Notes under the pieces: model-generated
Told to the model about the DNA's origin: nothing
Databases searched by the model: none
Seen by the model: the letters and a program-made list of their open reading frames with translations, nothing else
Assembly (NCBI RefSeq): GCF_025399835.1
Contig: NZ_JAODVR010000001.1
Span: 1,612,001-1,676,000, forward strand
Reading direction: 5' to 3'
Source of the DNA: Haloarchaeobius sp. HME9146
GTDB taxonomy: Archaea > Halobacteriota > Halobacteria > Halobacteriales > Natrialbaceae
DNA length: 64,000 bases
Shown: piece after piece, positions 26,757 through 34,951 of the stretch
Layout: each line of letters begins with the position of its first letter
Numbering within the stretch: position 1 is the stretch's first letter
Position numbers and translations under genes: made by a program

Positions 26757-27728
26757 TCAGTACGCGCTGTCGCCGGCATCGGCGGCTTCGAGCAGCTCCT
26801 TGTAGCGGTTCCGGATGGTGACCTCGCTGACCTTGGCCACCTTACTCACGTCGTTCTGGGTGACACGCTCGTTGACCAGCAGCGAGCCGGCGTACACCGC
26901 GGCGGCCGCGAGGCCGACCGGGGACTTCCCGGACTGGAGGCCCTTCTCCTTCGCGGTGCGGAGGAGTTCGCGAGCCTGCATCTCGGCCTCGTCGGAGAGC
27001 CCGAGGTCGCTGGCGAAGCGGGCGACGTAGCTCTCGGGGTCGGCGGGGGCGACCTCCAGGCCGAGTTCGCGGACGATGTACCGGTAGGTCCGCTTGAACT
27101 CCATCGGGTCGACGCGGCTCACCGCGGCCACCTCGTCGAGCGACCGGGGCGTCCCGGCCTGTCGCGCCGAGGCGTACAGGGCCGCCGTGGCGACGCCTTC
27201 GATGGACCGGCCGGGAAGGAGGTTGTCCTCCAGGGCGCGGCGGTAGATGACGCTGGCCGTCTCACGGACGGTGTCCGGGAGGCCGAGCGAGGAGGCCATG
27301 CGGTCGATCTCGCCGAGCGCCTGCTTCAGGTTGCGCTCCTTGGAGTCGCGGGTGCGGAACCGCTCGTCCCAGGTGCGCAGCCGCTGCATCTTGCGGCGCT
27401 GGCGGCTGGAGAGGGCCCGCCCGTAGGCGTCCTTGTTCTGCCAGCCGATGCTGGTCGACAGCCCCTTGTCGTGCATCATCTGCGTCGTGGGGGCACCGAC
27501 GCGGGACTTCTCGTCCTTCTCGGCGGAGTCGAACGCGCGCCACTCCGGCCCGCGGTCGATGCTGTCCGTCTCGACGACGAGACCACACTGTGAGCAGACG
27601 GTCTCGCCGTGCTCCTGGTCGACGCTCAAGCGACCCTCACACTCGGGGCACGTGCGAGAGGCGACCTGCTCGGTCGTCTTGGGTGTCTCCGACTCGGCAC
27701 TGAACGTGCGAATTCGTGTATCTGACAT
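26757..27728 (-). CDS. tfb: transcription initiation factor TFB (TFIIB)
   Basis: A 323-residue TFB. An N-terminal zinc ribbon (CPECEGRLSVDQEHGETVCSQCG) recruits RNA polymerase, a B-finger/linker follows (RAFDSAEKDEKSRVGAPTT), and two cyclin-like repeats (about residues 125-215 and 220-310) bind TBP and DNA. The C-terminal EVTIRNRYKELLE is the BRE-recognising helix. The start is taken at MSDTRIRTF. Haloarchaea carry several TFBs with partly distinct promoters; which one this is cannot be told. Confidence 0.95.
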   Translation of the reverse strand: MSDTRIRTFSAESETPKTTEQVASRTCPECEGRLSVDQEHGETVCSQCGLVVETDSIDRGPEWRAFDSAEKDEKSRVGAPTTQMMHDKGLSTSIGWQNKDAYGRALSSRQRRKMQRLRTWDERFRTRDSKERNLKQALGEIDRMASSLGLPDTVRETASVIYRRALEDNLLPGRSIEGVATAALYASARQAGTPRSLDEVAAVSRVDPMEFKRTYRYIVRELGLEVAPADPESYVARFASDLGLSDEAEMQARELLRTAKEKGLQSGKSPVGLAAAAVYAGSLLVNERVTQNDVSKVAKVSEVTIRNRYKELLEAADAGDSAY

Positions 27729-27771
27729 CGTGGGGGAGGGCAAGCGGCCTGGGCGCTCCCCGGCCGCGCTT

Positions 27772-27805
27772 GCTAACCGAAAGTTAGCGGTGATAGAATA
27801 TAAAC
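27772..27805 (-). promoter_or_regulatory. tfb promoter with inverted repeat at the start site
   Basis: Reading on the minus strand, a TATA box (GTTTATATTC, plus-strand 27796-27805) is followed about 10 bases later by GCTAAC-CGAAA-GTTAGC (27772-27788). The repeat covers the expected transcription start, so it is either an operator or the first hairpin of a roughly 45-base leader. The spacing suggests that tfb is controlled separately from the upstream protease gene. Confidence 0.55.
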
Positions 27806-27818
27806 TTTTCGTGGGTAC

Positions 27819-28907
27819 TTATATGTCTGCAGGACTTTCCAGCCGGTCGATGCGTGTCGAAACTGCCGGGTGGACGTCGAGCAATCGACTGGTCGTTCCG
27901 GTCGGCTCGAAGATGAGTCGGTGCGCCAGCAGCGTCTCCAGCGCCCGGGCCATCGCGTCGGAGCCGACCTCCCGGGCGGCGTCGCGGTCCGCGACGAACT
28001 CGGTGCGCCGGATGACCTTGATCCACAGGACGGCGTAGGGGACGAGTCCGACACCGACGGCCCGGACCAGTTCGGGGTAGGCGAACTCGACGCCGACGAG
28101 GAGCGGGAGGATGACCGCCGCGGCGAGGCTGAACCTCGTGACGACGTGGCCGCGCTGGTGGTGGGCAACCTCGTGGGCGAGGACGGCCGACAGCTCGTCG
28201 TCCGCGAGCAGGTCGAACACCGTCTCGGTGACGAACACGTAGCGCAGTCCTGGAACGACGCCAGCCGCGAAGGCACAGCCGACCCGGGTCCGTGGGTCGA
28301 CGATGCGCAAGCGAACCGACCCCGGCAGGACGTCGGCGACGCGCTCGCGTTCGGCCGGTGTCGGCGCTCTCGTCCGCAGCCCGACCCGGAGGACGACCGG
28401 CGAGAGCGAGATGATGAGCAGCACGACGCCGAGCGAGCCGAGCACGCGCGGCCACCCCTGCGGGACGGTCCTGACGAAGGCGGCGATGACGGTGACGGCC
28501 AGCGTGACCGCGACCGCCCGGGTCACGAACCACCAGAGCACGAACCATGCCGACAGCGCGAGATGACGCACCCGTTCGCGGTACGGCGCGACGGCGACGG
28601 CGACGGCCGCGATGGAGGGCAGAATGCTGAAGACGAACACGCCCGCACCGACCACCACTGGCCTGAGGACCATGGGTAGCTCGTCGAACAGTAGCTGGAG
28701 CGAGACGGCGGTACCCACCGCTTGCGCGAGCAACAGGTTCGTCCCGATGGCCGTGGCGTAGCCGATGCGCCGGAGATGGCGCAGTCGCGCCGCAGTCAGG
28801 GGGTCTCGTGCCGGCCGTTCGGTGAGCCTCTCGGCCATCGACTGGAAGACGACGTACCAGCCGAGGGCGAACAGCAGGTGGACCAGGACGGCGACGACGA
28901 GGGACAC
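27819..28907 (-). CDS. M48-family membrane metalloprotease (HtpX-like)
   Basis: A 362-residue polytopic protease. The zinc site is LAHEVAHHQRGH (HExxH) about residue 243, with the third ligand in RRTEFVADRDAA. Four or more hydrophobic helices precede the catalytic domain and one or two follow it, so it is an integral membrane enzyme with a cytoplasmic active site, as in HtpX/Ste24. Such proteases remove damaged membrane proteins or process lipidated peptides. The C-terminal LDVHPAVSTRIDRL is also typical of M48. It lies upstream of tfb in the same direction. Confidence 0.9.
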   Translation of the reverse strand: MSLVVAVLVHLLFALGWYVVFQSMAERLTERPARDPLTAARLRHLRRIGYATAIGTNLLLAQAVGTAVSLQLLFDELPMVLRPVVVGAGVFVFSILPSIAAVAVAVAPYRERVRHLALSAWFVLWWFVTRAVAVTLAVTVIAAFVRTVPQGWPRVLGSLGVVLLIISLSPVVLRVGLRTRAPTPAERERVADVLPGSVRLRIVDPRTRVGCAFAAGVVPGLRYVFVTETVFDLLADDELSAVLAHEVAHHQRGHVVTRFSLAAAVILPLLVGVEFAYPELVRAVGVGLVPYAVLWIKVIRRTEFVADRDAAREVGSDAMARALETLLAHRLIFEPTGTTSRLLDVHPAVSTRIDRLESPADI

Positions 28908-29111
28908 TACGATTCCCTTGGCCGTGTGGGGAATTGAACTTTGGCCTCGGTTCGAGGGATGGCGCTACTCGTGGCTCCTCGTGAGATAACCGTGTAACCC
29001 GCCCGAGAATGGGTGTGCGAGTACTGCGTCAATCCTCATCCCGTGTTACCATTTCGCGTGTTAACTATACACAATATATAAATAGCCACCCGAACGACGT
29101 TACAGTAATCC
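28908..29111 (+). promoter_or_regulatory. cytochrome oxidase operon promoter
   Basis: The TATA box TATATAAATA at 29075-29084 lies 28-37 bases before the subunit II start codon, fitting a leaderless or nearly leaderless strong promoter. It is the clearest promoter in the window. The rest of this divergent 204-base gap shows no gene. Confidence 0.75.
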
Positions 29112-29903
29112 ATGTACGGGGGAATCGTGTTGCAGGCCGGCGGTTCCGACAGCTTCGTTCCGCGAGGGTCACGCGCTGAGATCTTCAGCCAGATCTTCGA
29201 CGTGTTCGTCGCCCTCGGGGCGCTCGTCGGCGTCGTGGTATTGTCGTACATGCTGTACAACGCGTACAAGTATCGAGACCATGAGGACCGGTCGGACGAG
29301 GACGAGTACGACCGGCCGGTTCTCGGTGAGATTCCGACCGGTGGCGGCCACGGCCGCAAACTCCTTCTCTCGTTCAGCCTCAGCGCGGTCATCGTCGTCT
29401 CGCTCGTCCTCTGGACCTACGGCGCGCTCCTCTACGTCGAACAGGGCGCAGCCGCGGCCCAGCCCACTCCGGACACTGCGGAGACGATGACCATCGAGGT
29501 GACGGGCTACCAGTACGGCTGGAAGTTCACCTACCCGAACGGTGAGCGCGTCGACGGGACGCTCCGGGTCCCGGAAGGGAAGGAGATACGGTTGAAGGTG
29601 ACATCAGAGGACGTCTTCCACAACTTCGGCATCCCGTCGTTACACGTCAAGACCGACGCCGTTCCGGGCCAGACCACCGTGACGTGGTTCGGGCCGGCCG
29701 ACGCGGGTGAGTATCAGGCACAGTGTTACGAACTCTGCGGTGCGGGACACTCCTTCATGGTGGCTGACGTCATCGTGATGGAGCAATCCGAATTCGACAC
29801 GTGGTACGAGAACATGGGCAACGAAAGCACCAGCGACAGTTCGAACAGTAGCAGCGTCACGCAGCCCGCGCTCGACGTGGCTGCCATGGAGGTCCACGCA
29901 TGA
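29112..29903 (+). CDS. coxB: cytochrome c oxidase subunit II
   Basis: A 263-residue CuA subunit. Two transmembrane helices (about 28-50 and 84-106) lead to an outward cupredoxin domain with WKFTYPNGE, a CuA His near residue 170 (FHNFGIPSLHVKTDAVPG) and the CuA cluster CYELCGAGHSFM (two Cys, His, Met, about 204-215). The Ser/Asn-rich C-terminal tail is unusual in length. It accepts electrons from a small copper protein or cytochrome and passes them to heme. Its stop overlaps the start of the next gene (ATGA). Confidence 0.96.
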   Translation: MYGGIVLQAGGSDSFVPRGSRAEIFSQIFDVFVALGALVGVVVLSYMLYNAYKYRDHEDRSDEDEYDRPVLGEIPTGGGHGRKLLLSFSLSAVIVVSLVLWTYGALLYVEQGAAAAQPTPDTAETMTIEVTGYQYGWKFTYPNGERVDGTLRVPEGKEIRLKVTSEDVFHNFGIPSLHVKTDAVPGQTTVTWFGPADAGEYQAQCYELCGAGHSFMVADVIVMEQSEFDTWYENMGNESTSDSSNSSSVTQPALDVAAMEVHA

Positions 29904-32545
29904 GCGCTGACGAGACACCCGACGACCACCGAGCCGAGGACGCGGTCGACGAGGCCCGCCCAGACGGCGGCCACGAGCCCGACGGCGGAACCCCGGTCGT
30001 CGGTGGCGAGTCGCTCCCGCTGGACGTGCCCTCGGGGCACGAATCCGAAGACCACGGTCTCCCACCCCTGTACTCCATCCGACGCTGGTTCGTCACGACG
30101 AACCACAAGGACATCGGCATCCTCTACACGGTCACGGCGCTGTTCTTCCTCATCTTCGGTGGCGTACTCGCCCTGTTGATGCGGGCCGAGCTGTGGGCCC
30201 CTGGCGCGGACGTGATGCAGGCCAACGCGTACAACCAGGCGGTCTCCGCCCACGGTCTCATCATGGTCTTCTGGTTCCTCTCACCGTTCGCACTCGGGTT
30301 CGCGAACTACATCGTCCCGCTGCAGATCGGGGCGGAGGACCTGGCGTTCCCGCGACTGAACGCGGTGTCGTACTGGATGTACCTCGCTTCGGGCGTCCTG
30401 ATGGGCATCTCGTTCTTCCAGGGCGGCACGTTCGCCGGCGGCTGGACGATGTACGCCCCGCTGAACATGCCGGTATACACACCCGAGGTCGGCGGCACGA
30501 CCGCCGTCCTCGCGCTGTTACTGTTCGTCGTCGGTGTCACCGTCGGTTCGGTGAACTTCCTGACGACCATCCATCGCATGCGGGCGGAGGGCATGACGCT
30601 CCGACGGATGCCGCTGTTCACCTGGAGCATCCTGCTCACCATCTGGATGATGCTCTTCGCGTTCGCGGCCCTGCTCGCTGCACTGATGCTGCTGAGTTCC
30701 GACCGCCTGCTCGGGACGACCTACTTCGCGACCAGCAGTCCGAACGGGTCGTTGCTGTGGGCGCACCTGTTCTGGTTCTTCGGCCACCCGGAGGTGTACA
30801 TCGTCTTCTTCCCGGCGCTGGGAGCGATGGCCGAGATCTTCCAGACGTTCTGTGGTCGGCGCATCGTCGGGCGCAAGTGGTTCATCGGCGCGATGTTGCT
30901 CGTGGCGCTCCAGAGCTTCATCGTCTGGATGCACCACATGTTCCTGACCGGCATCAACCTCGAGATCAAGACGCTGTTCATGGCGACCACCATCGGCATC
31001 TCACTGCCGTTCGACCTGATGGTGTTCGCGCTCATCTACACCATGTTGAAGGGGAAGATACGCTTCAAGACCCCCTTCCTGTTCGCCTTCGGCGGCCTCG
31101 TGCTGTTCATCCTCGGTGGCATCACCGGGGTGTTCCTCGGGGCGGTCGTGCTCGACTACTCGTTCCGTGGCACCTACTGGGTCGTCGCGCACTTCCACTA
31201 CGTCATGGTCGGCGGGGTGACCGGGCTCATCGGTGGGCTCTACTACTGGTTCCCCAAGATGACCGGCCGGATGTACGACGAGTTCCTCGGGAAGGTGAAC
31301 TTCGCGCTGTACTTCATCGGGTTCAACCTGCTCTACTTCCCGATGTTCATCGCCTGGGAGACCCCGCGGCGCGTGTTCAACTACGCGCCCGGCCTGACCG
31401 GCTGGCACCAGGTGGCGACCATCGGCGGGTTCATCCTCGGCGCGTCGTTCCTCGTGCTGTTCTACAACCTGTTCAAGAGCCTCTTCGACGGCGAGCCGGT
31501 CGACGGCAACCCGTGGCAGTACGCCTCGACGGCGGAGTGGACGGTCCCCTCCCCGCCGCCGCTTGAGAACTTCCCCGGCACGCCGACCTACGCCGACGGC
31601 TCGCTCAAGTTCAAGGGGGTGACCGCCGACGCGAGTAGCGGGGCAGCAACTGCGGACGGCGGGACCGCGAAGACCGACGGCGGCATGGTGGCCGCGAGTG
31701 CCGGCTCCGAGCTGATGGACACCCACGAGGAGCACGGCCACGAGGAGAGCCACGCGAGCCTCTGGCCGTTCATCCTCGGCCTCGGGTCGCTCATCACGCT
31801 GTTCGGCTTCTCCGGGATGATGGACGGAGCTTTCCCGCCGGGAATCGAGGGTGGCATCTACATCGGGAACGTCATCGTCGGCCTCATCATCGTGGTCGGC
31901 GCGTGTATCGGGATGGCCCGGGAGTCGTTCCACGGCCCCGTGGGCCCGTTCGGCGAGAGCTGGCCGTTCGCCGGCGTCAGCAACATGAAGCTGGGCGTCT
32001 GGCTCTACCTGGCCAGTGACATCGTGCTGTTCGGCGCGTTCATCGGCGCGTTCGTGTTCTCCCGGGTCGCCTACGGGTGGTCGGACTGGCACCACCTCAT
32101 CCCGGCGGAACACGTCGTCCTGCCCGGTCTCATCAACACGTACATCCTGCTGACGAGCAGTTTCGCGGTCGTGCTCGCGCTCGTCGCGGCCGAGAAGGGC
32201 AGCAGACTCGGTGTCGTCGCGGCGATGAGCACCACGTTCGTCCTCGGGGTGGCCTTCCTTGTGAACAAGGGCCTGGAGTGGCTGCACCTGTTCCACATCC
32301 ACTCGGGCGCGTTCCCGGAGGGATGGAACATCTCGACGAACATCGCCTCCACGACGTTCTACGTGACGACGGGCCTGCACGGCCTGCACGTCATCGTGGG
32401 GCTCATCATGGCGCTGTATATGATCGCCAGGGCCTGGCGGGGAGCCTACCTGGACGACGAAGCACCCATCGAGTACTTCGGCCTGTACTGGCACTTCGTC
32501 GACATCGTCTGGTTGTTCCTCTTCCCGCTGTTCTACATCCTCTGA
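29900..32545 (+). CDS. coxAC: fused cytochrome c oxidase subunit I-III
   Basis: An 881-residue fusion. Residues about 50-560 are subunit I: a heme ligand in VSAHGLIMVFW (near 118), HPEVY with the cross-linked His-Tyr (near 296), the CuB pair in WMHHMF (near 345) and HFHYVMVGG with two heme ligands (near 431). A Gly/Ala/Asp-rich, low-complexity linker (about 565-615) joins subunit III, which ends with the diagnostic GLYWHFVDIVWLFLFPLFYI. The enzyme reduces oxygen to water and pumps protons. The first 45 residues are an acidic extension. I-III fusions are known in haloarchaea and some other prokaryotes. Confidence 0.96.
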   Translation: MSADETPDDHRAEDAVDEARPDGGHEPDGGTPVVGGESLPLDVPSGHESEDHGLPPLYSIRRWFVTTNHKDIGILYTVTALFFLIFGGVLALLMRAELWAPGADVMQANAYNQAVSAHGLIMVFWFLSPFALGFANYIVPLQIGAEDLAFPRLNAVSYWMYLASGVLMGISFFQGGTFAGGWTMYAPLNMPVYTPEVGGTTAVLALLLFVVGVTVGSVNFLTTIHRMRAEGMTLRRMPLFTWSILLTIWMMLFAFAALLAALMLLSSDRLLGTTYFATSSPNGSLLWAHLFWFFGHPEVYIVFFPALGAMAEIFQTFCGRRIVGRKWFIGAMLLVALQSFIVWMHHMFLTGINLEIKTLFMATTIGISLPFDLMVFALIYTMLKGKIRFKTPFLFAFGGLVLFILGGITGVFLGAVVLDYSFRGTYWVVAHFHYVMVGGVTGLIGGLYYWFPKMTGRMYDEFLGKVNFALYFIGFNLLYFPMFIAWETPRRVFNYAPGLTGWHQVATIGGFILGASFLVLFYNLFKSLFDGEPVDGNPWQYASTAEWTVPSPPPLENFPGTPTYADGSLKFKGVTADASSGAATADGGTAKTDGGMVAASAGSELMDTHEEHGHEESHASLWPFILGLGSLITLFGFSGMMDGAFPPGIEGGIYIGNVIVGLIIVVGACIGMARESFHGPVGPFGESWPFAGVSNMKLGVWLYLASDIVLFGAFIGAFVFSRVAYGWSDWHHLIPAEHVVLPGLINTYILLTSSFAVVLALVAAEKGSRLGVVAAMSTTFVLGVAFLVNKGLEWLHLFHIHSGAFPEGWNISTNIASTTFYVTTGLHGLHVIVGLIMALYMIARAWRGAYLDDEAPIEYFGLYWHFVDIVWLFLFPLFYIL

Positions 32546-32556
32546 GGTGAACAAAA

Positions 32557-32826
32557 ATGTCACATACCAAACTTTACACGGTGATTTACGTGGTGTTGTT
32601 CGTGCTGGCGACCGTCCAGGCGCTCATCGAGATGATGGGCTTCCTGGAGTCGGCCTACTGGATGGCCTTCGGCATCATCATGGTGCTGTCGTTCGCCAAG
32701 GCGGTCGTCGTCGCGGGGTATTACCAGCACCTGCGCTGGGAGCCCCGGTCCGTGACGACGCTGGTACTCATCGGCCTCATCGCGGCCGTCGCGCTGACGA
32801 CTGCGGCGTCGTACTCCATCCTGTAG
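32557..32826 (+). CDS. cytochrome c oxidase subunit IV-like membrane protein
   Basis: An 89-residue protein with three hydrophobic helices (about 5-25, 32-53 and 66-86), separated by YQHLRWEPRSV. Small three-helix proteins with this layout are subunit IV (CtaF/CoxD-like) of prokaryotic heme-copper oxidases. It starts 11 bases after the subunit I-III gene and completes the operon. Confidence 0.86.
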   Translation: MSHTKLYTVIYVVLFVLATVQALIEMMGFLESAYWMAFGIIMVLSFAKAVVVAGYYQHLRWEPRSVTTLVLIGLIAAVALTTAASYSIL

Positions 32827-32907
32827 GCAGCCGTTTCTGTTCGACCGTTTTGCACCCGCACCTGCACGTCCATAACCAAGATGTGAGTGACGACCGTCGA
32901 GACGACC

Positions 32908-33426
32908 ATGCAGGTCCGCGAAGCGCCCGAGTCCGACGTCGAGGCAATCCGTCGCGTGCACGCTGCCTCCATCCGCGAGCTGGGCCGCCGGACCTACAGC
33001 GACGAGCAGGTCGAGGCGTGGGCCGCCGGGTGCGAGACGGCCGACTACGCCGACATCGTCGAGGACGACTGCTACTTCGTGGTCGCGGAGACCGAAGACG
33101 GCGATAGCGCCGACGTCGTCGCCTTCGGTTCGCTCTGGTTCACGCCCCCGGACGACTACGAGCGCCCGCTCGACGCCGAGGTGACCGCGGTGTACGTCCA
33201 CCCGTCGGCTGCCCGGACGGGTGTCGGTTCGGCGGTGCTCGCCGACCTGGAGGACCGGGCGCGCAATCGGGGGGCGACCACCCTCGGGCTCACGGCCTCA
33301 ACCAACGCGGTTCCGTTCTACCAGGCGCGCGGCTACGAGACGGTGAGAGAGCGCAGCCACGAGTTCTCCGGCCACGAGTCGACCGGCGTCGAAGGGACGG
33401 TCGTCGAGATGTACAAGGAACTGTGA
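32908..33426 (+). CDS. GNAT-family N-acetyltransferase
   Basis: A 172-residue acetyl-CoA-dependent acyltransferase. Motif A is AVYVHPSAARTGVGSAVLADLEDRA (pyrophosphate-binding loop RTGVGS), followed by LGLTASTNAVPFYQARGY. The start is taken at ATG 32908 (MQVREAPESDVEAI); a GTG at 32887 in the same frame is a possible alternative. The acceptor (protein, amine or antibiotic) cannot be read. It ends 21 bases before the convergent membrane operon. Confidence 0.87.
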   Translation: MQVREAPESDVEAIRRVHAASIRELGRRTYSDEQVEAWAAGCETADYADIVEDDCYFVVAETEDGDSADVVAFGSLWFTPPDDYERPLDAEVTAVYVHPSAARTGVGSAVLADLEDRARNRGATTLGLTASTNAVPFYQARGYETVRERSHEFSGHESTGVEGTVVEMYKEL

Positions 33427-33447
33427 GCAGCCGAGTCGGCAGGGACC

Positions 33448-34611
33448 TCAGCGGTCGCACGTCTCGTCCACACCGGCCGAAAGCGTCACCGCGTTCGCCG
33501 TCAGGAGCGCGATAGCCCCCACCAGGAACACGGTCGCGAGCGGTGACTCCGGGTCGGTGAACGCCCAGTACAGCGGGCTCGCCGAGGCACCGAAGGCCGC
33601 GCTGGCGACGCCGTAGATGGCCGGGCCACAGCAACAGCAGGCGGTCGCACCAGTGGTCGCGAGCGCGCCGGTGACGCCCTGGACGGTCCCACCGTCGGTC
33701 GCGGCGCGGTCGGCCGCGGGTCCATCGTCGGCGGTCCGGGTCCGCCACGTCGCCACGCCGAGGGTGGCGTTCATCGTCACCAGCCCAGCCAGCACCACGA
33801 CCACGAGCGCGGTCCCGACCGAGACGGCCGCGAACAGCGGAATCGAGGGGCGGTACAGTTCGATGGCGGGCCACATCACCAGCGGGCTGGCGAACTCGGT
33901 GACGACGGTGAACGCTTCGCCCCGGGCCGGCGGCACGTCCTCGGGGTTGAACGAGAGTAGCCCCGAGGAGACGACGAAGAAGGCGGTGAAGCCGAGTCCC
34001 GCGAGTGCACCCACAGTCCGGGCACGCCGGCCAACCCGGGCGAGCGCGGGGACGACCTCGGTCCAGACGATGTAGCCGAGGACCACGGGGACCGCGAGCA
34101 CCAGCACGTAGCCGAGGGGATGGAAGACGGTCTCGCCGGGCAGCAGCTGTGGGTACGCGACCCAGAGCCCGAGGAGGGTCCCCAGAACCGGATAGGCGTG
34201 GTGGTCGCCCCAGCGGGTGTGGTACAGGACGAGGCTGGCCAGGGCGATGCCCATCCCGCCGAAGAAGGTCAGCGCGGGGTAGTACACCCGGGTCAGGGGC
34301 GTCGTCCCGATGGGTTCGACCTGCAGTTCGACCAGCCCGACGACGCCGAGTGCGGTCATCGAGCCGCCGACGAGGAGTCCGACGGCGGCCAGTCTGGGGT
34401 CGAGCCGACTCCCGAAGCGCTTCCAGAACCGGTCGCGGAGCGCGGTTGCACCGAGGACGCCAACCCCGAGGACCAACAGCGTGAGCAGGACCACGTGGGG
34501 GACGCCCCCGTGGACGGTCCCGTCGTGGGCACTGGCGGTTGGGACGAGCGAGAGGCTCGCGATGGTCAGCAAGAGCGTCGTCAGGCGGCGGTCGTTTGGT
34601 GGTAGGTGCAT
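33448..34611 (-). CDS. polytopic membrane protein with signal peptide and CCCC motif, unknown function
   Basis: A 387-residue protein, last gene of a tight five-gene operon. A signal-like N-terminus (TLLLTIASLSLVPTASA) precedes HDGTVHGGVPH, a His-rich opening of the mature chain. About eight transmembrane helices follow. Near the C-terminus TTGATACCCCGPAIYG puts four consecutive cysteines inside a hydrophobic segment, reminiscent of membrane metal-transport proteins such as MerT. The start is ATG 34611, with a GTG at 34617 also in frame. Metal or redox handling is a hypothesis only. Its convergent neighbour is the cytochrome oxidase operon. Confidence 0.75.
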   Translation of the reverse strand: MHLPPNDRRLTTLLLTIASLSLVPTASAHDGTVHGGVPHVVLLTLLVLGVGVLGATALRDRFWKRFGSRLDPRLAAVGLLVGGSMTALGVVGLVELQVEPIGTTPLTRVYYPALTFFGGMGIALASLVLYHTRWGDHHAYPVLGTLLGLWVAYPQLLPGETVFHPLGYVLVLAVPVVLGYIVWTEVVPALARVGRRARTVGALAGLGFTAFFVVSSGLLSFNPEDVPPARGEAFTVVTEFASPLVMWPAIELYRPSIPLFAAVSVGTALVVVVLAGLVTMNATLGVATWRTRTADDGPAADRAATDGGTVQGVTGALATTGATACCCCGPAIYGVASAAFGASASPLYWAFTDPESPLATVFLVGAIALLTANAVTLSAGVDETCDR

Positions 34612-34613
34612 GG

Positions 34614-34949
34614 TCACAGTGAGAGGACGATCATGTAGACGAGGACGATGACGGCATAGAGCGACCCGAGGGTCGCGATGACCTTCAGGTGGTAGAGGAA
34701 CAGCTCGTCGTCCTCCTCGTCTTTGGCCTGCGCGTACGTCTCGTACTCCTCGGCGGTCAGGTCGTCCCGGTGTCGCTCTCCGAGGTGGAGTGCGTGGAGG
34801 TGCTCGGACGGGAACGGGCGGTCACAGACCCGACACCGGGCGGCGACCGTCTCCTCCTCGAGGATGGTCGTCGCCGTCTCGGCCTGCATCTCGGTGTCGC
34901 CGGGGGGCGAGTCGGTCGATCGTGTGTGGTCGATGTCGTGGGTAGCCAT
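34614..34949 (-). CDS. small zinc-finger membrane protein
   Basis: A 111-residue protein. A cytoplasmic C2H2-type finger (CRVCDRPFPSEHLHALHLGERH, about residues 37-58) is joined by an acidic stretch to one C-terminal transmembrane helix (VIATLGSLYAVIVLVYMIVLSL). Combining a zinc finger with a tail anchor suggests a membrane-tethered adaptor or regulator. It lies two bases from each neighbouring gene in the operon. Confidence 0.8.
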   Translation of the reverse strand: MATHDIDHTRSTDSPPGDTEMQAETATTILEEETVAARCRVCDRPFPSEHLHALHLGERHRDDLTAEEYETYAQAKDEEDDELFLYHLKVIATLGSLYAVIVLVYMIVLSL

Positions 34950-34951
34950 GG

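Noticed and set aside
31001-32563. 520-residue minus-strand open frame opposite the oxidase subunit I-III gene
   Set aside because: It is rich in Arg, Asp, Glu and His from the high-GC antisense of a well supported gene.
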